Made by a program: the position numbers and the translations under genes. From Paramecium tetraurelia (taxonomy: Eukaryota > Ciliophora > Oligohymenophorea > Peniculida > Parameciidae), in contig NW_001799622.1 of NCBI RefSeq assembly GCF_000165425.1, positions 310,001 through 374,000 on the forward strand: 64,000 bases of DNA, read 5' to 3'. Shown here in pieces: positions 53,072 to 64,000 of the stretch; position 1 is the first letter of the stretch; every line of letters starts with the position of its first letter. The notes beneath the pieces are model-generated. The model did not search any database, was not told the DNA's origin, and was given only the letters and a program-made list of their open reading frames with translations.

Positions 53072-53457
53072 TGACAATTTATTAATAAAAATTATTGACA
53101 CCCGCATTAGCTTAACGAATACTTTTATAACACATATAAAAATTATGAATATAATTTATTTATCATTAATATTTTTTACTCCATTTTGTAGTTATGTAGC
53201 TTAATCATATCAAAATATTTACAAAAACTAATTACAATATCTCCATTTATCACAAGAATCTAATTGAAGAATAATAATATTTGATATAAGACAGAAATTT
53301 CTAAAGTAAATGTTGTTTCATCAATCATTTTTGTAATAATATCATTATAATTACAATTATATGCTATCAGATTATGACTTTGTCTTTTCCTGAAGATCTT
53401 GATTAAACAGTATCCTATACTTATTAACAGAATCGAAGAAATTAGACAGAAAAACAT
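53068..53457 (-). CDS. possible small membrane protein
   Basis: A 130-codon frame starting MFFCLISSILLISIGYCLIK, a plausible signal anchor, then basic IFRKRQSHNL. The stop overlaps the ATG of the coiled-coil gene on the same strand, and the second half is low-complexity, so the true end may be earlier by splicing. Weak evidence. Confidence 0.3.
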
Positions 53458-53532
53458 CTATGTTTAATGTATAATAAAGGTGTGTATGAAATATTCATTA
53501 ATAAAATTAAAACTTATTTTAATAAAATATAT

Positions 53533-55720
53533 ATGATTAATTTGGAAAATTTTGATCAAACAAAATTCAAAAATCCCATCCTTGATAGGTATGATATCTC
53601 CAATACAAAAGTCCTCGGTCGATTTAGGCTTGTCGATTAATTGGAATCCTACCTCAAGAATTAATTTAGATAAGTTTATAAGAATTAAAACAAAGACGAC
53701 CAGATTTGAAACTGGACAAGCAAGATTGGTAGAAATTCTGGGAACATCAAGAAATAAAAAGACAATAAAAATTAGAAGCCTGTATTGAGACTAGATAATA
53801 AATTATTCAAGCAGGAGGCATGTAAGGATATGAGCATGATGATTAAAACTTTAAGGATTCGAGGATGTCAGATTAATAAAGTAATGCTATTGAGAGAGAG
53901 AAAAAGGAATTGGAGAAGATGAAATAGCGACAATAAAAAGAAATAGATTAAATGTTAGAGTACGAGCGGAGGATGTAAGAAATTAGAGAAAGGAATGAAG
54001 AGAAATAAAGAAAACAATTAGAGAAATAAATGAGAAGAGAACAAGAATTATATGAAAAAAGGATGCAATAGGAATTAGAAAAATAAATGAGAGAGGAAGA
54101 GAAAAAAAAGAAATAATAAGATGAGGAAAGATATAATAAGTAATTAGCAAGTGAGCATTTCAGAAGAGAATAAGAAAGAGCCAAAATGGAATAAGAAAAA
54201 CAAAACTACTTAAAAATGGAAGCAAAAAAGAAGGAAGAAGAGAGAAGATTAAAATAAATGCAATTCTAGTAATAAACACAATAAATTTAATAATAATATG
54301 AAGAAGAAATGTAGAGAAAAAGATTGATTATGTAATAAAAGGAAGTCGATAGATTACAAACTATTGAAATTTAGAGATAATAAAGAATATAAGAGTCTCA
54401 ACAAGCTTAACAGGAATTGGCTATAAAATTAGTGAATGCCAGAGTAAAACAAGAGGATCAATTAAATAATATGAAGAAAGTATTTTATAGTATTATTATT
54501 AGTCTTTCGATTTAAAGTAATAAAAAATAGAATAGAGAAGAAGAGAATTTGAAGAAATGAAAATGTAAAAGATGTATGAAAATCAAATACAAGCATTACA
54601 ACATTAAGAGAAAATCAAGGAAGTTATGGAAAAGAATTAGATGCAAGAAGAATAAAAGAAATATGATTACTTTAGTAAACTATAAGAAGTTGAATAAAGA
54701 AAGGAAGAGCTGGAAAGGTTAAAACAATAAGAAATCATTTCTAAGAAATAATAAATATATGAAAAGGAATTATAAAGACAATAAGTATTACAAAATAATG
54801 AGAAATAACTGGAACAAAAGACTAATGATTTTCTCAGGAAATTTTAAGAAAAGGAATAATTAATTTATGAAGTAAGCAGTAATTTAATTATTTAAGAAAT
54901 AATTCGAAAAATAATAATTCTAACATGAGTAAAAAGTAAAAGAGCTTTTAAAGGAATAGGATAAGAAGGAAGCATTAGAAAGAATCATGAGATTGTAAGA
55001 ATACGAAAAGGAATTACAAAGATAAAAATTATAAGATAAAATGAGAAGAGCTGAAATATTATAAATTGAGAAAAACTAAATGTTAGAATAAAGAATGATG
55101 ATCAAAAAAGAGATAGGATTTTAAAAATAGGAATTGATGCAAAAATTAGAGCTAGTCAAATTAGGAAAACTTGATCCATCCGCTTTAAATCCTGATGGCA
55201 ATAGTATTAGAGCATCAAATAGTTTGCAAAACAGTTACCATAATGTTAGACGTATATAATAATAATAATATTAATAATAGCATCAACTGCAAAATATTAA
55301 AATACTCTATCAAATAAAGATATGCGTCATAATGTAAGACCGAAATCATAATAATAAAAAATTTTAACAAATTCTTCAAATACATAATTTGGTTCTTCAA
55401 ATCAAGGAAAATTTACTATGACTAATAAACACGAAAATCAGATTGATTAATTAAAAGTTCGATAAAATTAAGAAATGATTGATGTATTAACTAACTTATG
55501 CTAAATAGGTCTTAGAAGAAGAATAGTAATTGGAATTTGAAAGAGAGTAAGCTATGGCTAATACAAAAAATCCAGAAGAATAAAAAAGATTAGAAAAACT
55601 ATTTTAGATTGAAAGAAATAAAACTAACTAAAGACTTGATTAACTTAAGCGGTAATTATTTATTTAAAAATTATTAGAGAACATTAAAGATAAGTGGAAG
55701 AATTCAGAAACTAAGGCTGA
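53533..55720 (+). CDS. coiled-coil protein with RPRSI-x-AC motif (678 aa)
   Basis: Six micro-introns (23-29 nt) give 679 codons in frame. Near the N-terminus DSPRSIQACRLIGILPQELI matches the 'PRS-[IL]-x-AC-x(3)-GI' motif repeatedly seen in ciliate and flagellate coiled-coil proteins; the rest is a very long Glu/Arg/Gln-rich coiled coil (for example QMRREQELYEKRMQQELEK), then a Ser/Asn/Gln linker and a last helix (EEQQLEFEREQAMANTKN) ending EFRNQG. The role is presumably axonemal or cortical; no function is established from sequence. Confidence 0.75.
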
Positions 55721-56238
55721 GTTTATAAATTTATTTTTGTATTTTTTATATAATTTTAAAATATTAATTCATCTATATATGTTTATTTTAAGGTTAAATT
55801 ATCTATTTTTAATTTGTTAAAGCAAAAATAATTTTTGAGTTAATAAGCTTCTATTATCATCTAAAGACTGAAAGTATTTTTAAGGAATAATCTCGATTAA
55901 CTGTTATATAATTATTTAAAGTTAATTATAATAATAAATCAATTTGATTGAGGTCTAATTATTTCAATTTTAAATGTTAAATCTTATTTCAATAAATATT
56001 AGAGTGATCACTAAAAATTAACTTTGTTATTACATAGTTTAATCATATACAATTATCGTTCAAAACTAAATTTATTCTGTTAGATAATTTATGTATTTTG
56101 ATAAATATTAATTGCTATTAAAAATTATGAGGATATTATTTCATTGTACATCTATTAGTACATTCAAACTTAAATTCAACCAATAGTTTAGAATGAAATA
56201 AATCAAAAAAATTAAGTTTAAATTCAATATGTTTAGAA
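55721..56238. other. AT-rich intergenic region between convergent genes
   Basis: About 518 bp of very AT-rich DNA between two convergent stops. I see no coding-like frame or repeat. Confidence 0.6.
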
Positions 56239-57713
56239 TCACTTAATCTCTATTTCTTCAACTGAATTTTAAGGCCCAGCCTTTTTTAGATTAGATTCTG
56301 TTCTCCACTTTTATGCCCAGCTTTTAATTTTCATCAATGAAACTAAAGAATATGCATTATCAATATCCACTTATGAAACTTCCATAACTTTTTCTTCTTG
56401 ATCCCTAATATGGAGATATACAATAATTATACATTTCATCTAATAGTTAAGCAGAGCTTTGATTAATCCAGGGATGCTTAGCAATTTCACTTATAGATGG
56501 TCTCTTCTTTGGATCCTTATTCAAGATGAAATGAATAAATTCTTTAAGACCATCACTAATGGCAAAATTCTCTGGAAATTCAACTCTAAATATTTGAATA
56601 AGAATGTACTCATTTTCTGAAATGTTCTTCAGTATGTCAGGAATGCTGTTTCCAGTGAAAGGAACAGTTAAGTAGGTGAAGGCATAGAAGGTTACTCCAA
56701 GTGCCCAGATATCTGCAGCACGACCAGAATATCCATCTTTGGCTGTTTCTTTATTGCATGCTTCTGGAGGCATAAAATAATAAGTTCCTTATGTGTTTTC
56801 AAGCACATCATTTTTGGAACCGACAACTTAAGAAACTCCGAAATCTGCAATTTTAGCAGTTTTACCAGACATCAATACATTTTGAGGTTTGAGATCTCTG
56901 TGTACAACTTTATTTTTATGGACTAGGATATTGAAATATATATTACGGAATGCTAAGCCTTTTATGCAATCTCGAAAAAGAGAAGAAAGAATATCTTCGG
57001 TTAATTCTTCATCCTCGTTCAATTTATAAAATTTGCCTTCATCATCATCCCATTCAATGAGTTGACCTCCTTCTGCAAATTCAAGGACTAGAGTGTAAAA
57101 ATGAGGAAATTTACCCATAAACAATTTATCACTTGTAGGATTGTCAATCACTTCATAAAGTTGAATAAGGTTGTTGTGTCTTAGTTTTTTCATGATAGCA
57201 ATTTCCTTTTTGACATCTTGCAAAGCATCCTTGACAACTAGATCTAAAATGGAATAAAGAGGGTAGTTATACTTCCATTGGCATCTTTGACAAACTCTCT
57301 TTATCGTTTAAGTTTGCTTTTTTTAAGTATTTTAATGGCAAATCTTTGAGTGGGATCTCCTTTCTTATGAGCCAGTTTGACTTTACCAAAGGCACCTTGA
57401 CCTAAAAACTCATCGAAAACATAATCATTTAACATCTTTTATCCCTAAGTAGATGTATTTTGATATATAATTACTTCTTCATTTTTGAGTGTGACAGCCT
57501 TGACAGTTTCTCTCACTTTTTTGTTTTTCTAAGAAAGAACTAACGAAAATAGATTACTTTAGGGATTTTGACTTTGATTAATGTCTAAGGTTAGGTCTTT
57601 TTATCTTATAATAACAAGGAGGATTGCTGATCATGCATATAAGGTGAGGCAGAATGTTCCTGTATAACTTAATTAATCCTAGCTTCTTTTTTCTTTGCAC
57701 AAACTGATCCCAT
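56239..57713 (-). CDS. CaMKK/SNF1-activating-type protein kinase, N-acylated
   Basis: An active Ser/Thr kinase. The N-terminus MGSVCAKKKEAR has Gly2 and Cys5 with a basic run, fitting N-myristoylation plus palmitoylation and so membrane attachment. Kinase motifs: FLGQGAFGKVKLAHKK, FAIKILKK (beta-3 Lys), the insert [60 protein letters not shown] in place of APE, and DIWALGVTFYAFTYLTVPF. The order and FGVS/PPE details match CaMKK, whose relatives phosphorylate the AMPK/Snf1 activation loop. A Ser/Arg-rich tail ends EEIEIK. Introns of 24 and 28 nt were placed; others are likely. It is 209 bp from a divergently transcribed kinase. Confidence 0.82.
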
Positions 57714-57921
57714 TATTAAATTGAATATTATATAATTGAACTAATTAACTTATTGAGAGTGAATATTAGATAACATTATTAAATTAAAGTACTTTTAAAT
57801 ACACGGAATTCTTAAACATTAAACTGATGAGATGAGAGTCATAATGGTAAATATCTTGATTAGTATATAAATATGATATTTTATAGCATCATCTGAGATA
57901 TTATATAATAATATTAAAAAA

Positions 57922-60022
<2,101 letters not shown>

Positions 60023-60065
60023 GATAAATTAAATATAATTCGTTCTTAAATTAAATTTATAATTA

Positions 60066-62111
60066 ATGAATTAAAACAATACAATAAATATTAGAGCAAT
60101 TAGAAATAAGAAATCAATTAAAAAGGACTTGTCATTATAACCAAAGAACATACATGATCAATACTATTAAGAATCTGATGATAGTGAAGATGAAAAGGTA
60201 TTATTACTCAATTCATAAATAGATATTATCTAAAATTGGAAGATTGCAAACAAAGAAATACAAAGATAAAGATTTTATTGGTTATGATGAGAATCTAAAC
60301 AAAATTCAGAAAAAAAAATAGTTTCAAGATACCATTGATGAATTCATTAATAAGACTGAAAACAAAGATTGGTGGAGAGTAGTCAGAGATGAGTTAAACA
60401 ACCAAGATGTAGTATTAAGTGATAAGCAATTGTAATTGTTAGACAGAATTAGAACAGGCAAAACTGCAATCAAATTATCAGATGATGTAAATACCATATT
60501 ATATATCAACGTAGTATTATTTTGAACATGAAGATTTCAATCAATTTGATCTCCTTTCTTCATACAATCCAAAACGTAGGTTCCTGCCATCTAAATGGGA
60601 GAGAATTAAAATTAATAAATTAGTTTAAGGCATTAAATTAGGGAGAATAGTTTTGAATCCACCTTAAAAAGTGGAGAAGATGTTTGACATCTGGGAAAAT
60701 GTAGCTGAAGATCAAGTGTTAAGCAAATATTTACCAGCCAGAATACCAGCTTCTAAGGCTTAATTACCATCAAATGTTGCTAGTTATAATCCTCCAGAAG
60801 AATACCTATTTACTGAATAAGAAAAGTAATAATGGTTGTAAACTGATCCAGAAGACAGAGAAATACCATTTATTCCATAAAAGTTTAAGCATCTACGAAA
60901 TGTCCCTTCATCAGAATAATTAGCAAAGGATTTATTCAATCGATGCTTGGATTTATATTTGGCACCTAGAATTAGAAGAAAGAAATTGATGATGAAATCT
61001 ACAGATTTTCTACCAGAAATTCCAAAACCAGAAGAATTGAAACCTTTTCCAACTAAATTAAATTTCGAATTCGGTTAGATTGATACAACAAAATCAGGCT
61101 AAGTTAAACAAATCTCTATATCACAAGATGGCTAACTCTTAGGAGTTTGTTATGAATTTGCTATTGCATTCTTTGATACCAAGACATCTAAATGTTTATA
61201 TACTAAATGGTAATCAGATGATAAACAATTTTTGGGATTAGATTTCAGTTCATCTGGATTAATTTGTATTCTATAATCAAATGGATTCATCATCTTAAAT
61301 TCATATATTGATAAAAGATAACATCCAAATGTTGAAGATGGTGAAAAGGCAAATAAATAAATTCCTAAAAATTCAAACAATGTCTTCGAGTGGAATTTTG
61401 AGTTGGATGATAATGTGTTTCAACAATTGCTTGAAGTGAAAATGCCTTATGATCCCTTGTATGCTCAATTTCATAGTAAATCTGATTATATTGTGAGTAC
61501 ATAGCCTCATACTCATGTGAAATCTCATTGCATTTTAGTTCATTCCATCAGTAAGTCATCAACATCTATTCCCTTTTAAAATATGAAAGCTTCCACTGAA
61601 GTACAATAAACTATCTTCCACCCGACCAAACCAGAATTATACATTATGACTAATAAAAACATTTTTATTTATTCATTAACCAAATAGTAATTAATGAAAA
61701 AACTACTAGCAGGTAATTAATAAAACTCAACAATTGCAATTCATCCATATGGAGATAATTTAATCGTAGGATCAAATGATCAGAAAGTGTGTTGGTTTGA
61801 TTTAGATATGGGAAAAACACCTTTTAAGAAAATGAGTTATCATAAAAATGGAGTTAGGCGTGTTATTTTCCATAAGACTTATCCTTTGTTTGCTTCTTGT
61901 TCTGATGATGGTATAAATGTATCTAATTAAAGGAACTATCAATATTTTCCATTGCCGTATTAGTACTGACTTGAATTAGGCTCCAGTAATTCTCCCCTTG
62001 AAAGTGTTGAAATAAAAGAAAAAGGAATCAGTGATGGATGTTGCATTTCATCCAACTTAGCCATGGATCTATTCGGCAAGTAAAGAAGGAGTAGTAAGTC
62101 TATGGACTTGA
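60066..62111 (+). CDS. BOP1: BOP1/ERB1 ribosome biogenesis protein
   Basis: ERB1/BOP1 assembles with Ytm1 and Nop7 to mature the 60S subunit. Three introns (25, 28, 22 nt) give 656 residues. The N-terminal BOP1 domain shows [56 protein letters not shown] and [18 protein letters not shown], in the family order. The C-terminal WD40 propeller ends [34 protein letters not shown], then [20 protein letters not shown]. About 100 residues shorter than human, mainly in the acidic N-terminal region. The last intron has a TTAAAG acceptor. Confidence 0.94.
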
Positions 62112-62566
62112 TGTATATAAATAATTATAATAAATCTATTAATACGTGTTTATTCTTATTTGAATTAAATAATGCAAATGTGTCTAATTTTCTTCTTTAC
62201 TAACGTTTAATATTCATTAATATAATAAATATTGTATCATATACATTAGTCATTTTAATTAAATTATATAAAATGTAACTTAGATTCTGCGATAAATAAA
62301 TAAAAATTATGTATTTAAATAACAAATAGTGACAGATTATCTAATATTCATTAAAAATAGTCAATAGATTTATAATCAGATAAATTAGGATTTACAAAAT
62401 TTATTTATTGTATCTTGATAGATTTCAAAGTTGTTATGTTTAACATTTATTTCATATCTCTTGGTTCCTTCTTGCCTTAAGTTGATGATTGATAATTCAA
62501 ATTAAAATAAGTTACATTAGCTAAGTATTGAATATTAAGGTAAATAATTAAAAATTAATATAAAAA
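62112..62566. other. AT-rich intergenic region
   Basis: About 455 bp between two plus-strand genes. I see no coding-like frame, repeat or RNA gene. Confidence 0.55.
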
Positions 62567-63520
62567 ATGATAAAGAGAAATGAAAAATTAAAGAAATAAA
62601 TAGCCCCTTCTAGGAATTAAAATAATAAAGCATGTTTAAAACCTTAAGTCTTTTAATTTCCACAGTTAATGAATAAAACTACTACATTTACAGAAGCAAT
62701 CAGATTTTAAGGATAAATTCAATAACCATTTACACCTGATGTCATGATTAGATAATCCATAAACAAACCAAGAATGATTGAATAACCAAAATTCAAAAAC
62801 AATTATGGAATTTAACGCTTTTCAGCAAAAATTGTTTCAAAGCAATAAAATGTTAAGGAACCAGTCATCATAAAAATAACTACAAATAAAAATCATAATG
62901 TTCTTCAATAATTAGAAGAATAGAGTGAATATTAATTAAGTGAATTAGGGACATTCGATGATTTGATTCAGCAAATTTAAGAACGAGTATTGGCTAAAAA
63001 TTCAAACATTTTATAATTGGCATAAGACCTTTGTTCTATAGAAACAATTGATTTGAGAGGTTTCTAATGTATTCCTTAATTGATAAAACACCTTGTGATT
63101 TCATCAGTTTAATAGCAACTTCACATTTCATAAATCCTATCTATATTATTTACATTATGTGAGGAAATAATGACTAGAGATGATCTTGATGAGTCTTTAT
63201 TGGAAATTATTAAAGTGTATCTGCAAAAAGGTTACGAATCTAATCTTCAAATGATAGTCATATTCATAAAACGTTGTGGCTAGATGATATATTACATCAG
63301 AAGCAACAAATAGAAAGTGTTTAGTGAACTTATCCTAACTTTGTTACTTAAATTCAATAGTACGAGTTCATTTGAGGAATCTCAATTGTAATTGTCATTT
63401 AATATAATACTGAGACACAAATAATTGAGATTGTATATAAAGGATAATTAAGATATTTATAAATTGAAACAACTTTCATTAGTAGATTAATTATAGAGAT
63501 TTAAAATTAAAATTAATTGA
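62567..63520 (+). CDS. unknown helical protein (317 aa)
   Basis: An intronless frame of 318 codons. The first ~140 residues are basic, Gln/Asn-rich and probably disordered (MIKRNEKLKKQIAPSRN). From about residue 150, regular amphipathic helices follow (DLIQQIQERVLAKNSNILQL, LHISQILSILFTLCEEIM, LDESLLEIIKVYLQKG), suggesting an armadillo/HEAT-like or other all-alpha fold. No family recognised. It converges on the YIPF gene 73 bp downstream. Confidence 0.6.
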
Positions 63521-63593
63521 TAAAATGCACTTATATTTATATGTATTATTATCTTAAAATAAATGCTTATGATCATAAATTGTAATCTATAAA

Positions 63594-64000
63594 TCAAATA
63601 AAAATGCAAAACCAAGACAGAAACATGTAAAAGAGAAATATTGGATATACAGAAATGACTTTCTTCTCTTCATTCATCATACTGCTCATAAAAGACAGTG
63701 AAGCTATTTATAGTTTAAATAAACTCACAAAATGTTGACCAGAGAAATGCAGCACCAACAATTATTAATCTTAAGAAGAATCCCAAATATGATTAAAGGA
63801 AAGTTATCAAAACAGCAGCCACATTTATTGGAAATACACAATAACCAAGCACACAAACACTCTAAAAAAATGAAACCTATCCACCCAACAACTTTGCATT
63901 TACTCTAAATTCAAACTTAAATTTTAAACATACGTTATCACTGCAGACCCTCCCCACATAATTATGAAGATTGTCCCAAAGATAGTATCAGCTAAATATT
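63594..64000 (-). CDS. YIPF6: YIPF6-like Yip1-domain Golgi protein (5' part beyond window)
   Basis: Yip1-domain proteins are multi-pass ER-Golgi proteins that bind Rab GTPases. Two introns (29 and 25 nt) join ADTIFGTIFIIMWGGSAVIT to VNAKLLGGQVSFFQSVCVLG, then YCVFPINVAAVLITFLQSYL, LRLIIVGAAFLWSTFSSLSF and ISVYPIFLFYMFLSWFCIFI. The KLLGG-x(4)-FFQSVCVLGYC-x-FP block is the YIPF6/Yip4 signature. The N-terminal cytoplasmic part and first helices lie beyond position 64000. Confidence 0.88.

Noticed and set aside
63600..63760. Plus-strand small frame near the right edge
   Set aside because: It lies opposite the conserved YIPF6-like C-terminus on the minus strand, which has clear family motifs.

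Overview
This window looks like macronuclear DNA from a ciliate of the Paramecium type. The DNA is very AT-rich. Conserved proteins read through only if TAA and TAG are glutamine and TGA is the sole stop. Genes are packed tightly on both strands, often 20-100 bp apart, and are cut by introns of about 20-39 nt (mostly GTA...TAG). Under the standard code almost every gene shatters into short fragments, so the models here were built by reading with the ciliate code and splicing micro-introns by eye. Where I could place all introns, the spliced length is a multiple of three. I see no transposon, rRNA, tRNA, CRISPR array or telomere.

Layout. 1-9.7 kb: a TVP23-type Golgi membrane protein (cut by the left edge), a probable TFIIA large subunit, a small unknown protein, an 841-residue unknown protein, the DEAH-box helicase Prp43/DHX15, a basic unknown protein and a cysteine-rich secreted protein. 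9.8-18.7 kb: a pseudokinase, phosphoenolpyruvate mutase, TMEM258/OST5, the importin-alpha exporter CSE1, a GGNBP2-like protein and an unknown. 18.7-30.2 kb: an HSPA12-like Hsp70, a coiled-coil/helical protein, a multi-pass membrane protein, two proteins of unknown role, a DP-type cell-cycle transcription factor, kinesin-13 and the chromatin remodeller subunit SNF5. 30.3-36.6 kb: a large STAND-like NTPase with a coiled-coil tail, a 1 kb degenerate stretch, and a papain-fold protein that has lost its catalytic cysteine. 36.7-47.7 kb: one 11 kb gene for a fibrocystin-L (PKHD1L1)-like surface protein. 48.3-55.7 kb: a broken cathepsin propeptide copy, an unknown protein, a SANT/Myb protein and two large coiled-coil proteins. 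56.2-64 kb: two divergently transcribed protein kinases, the ribosome-assembly protein BOP1/ERB1, an unknown helical protein and a YIPF6-like Golgi protein (cut by the right edge).

Most genes are unrelated housekeeping functions, as expected of a eukaryotic chromosome; I see no operon-like functional cluster. The most interesting items are two inactivated enzyme folds (pseudo-peptidase and pseudokinase), the cathepsin relic about 12 kb from its paralogue, the giant fibrocystin-L-like gene with an expanded repeat linker, and several splice-site oddities.
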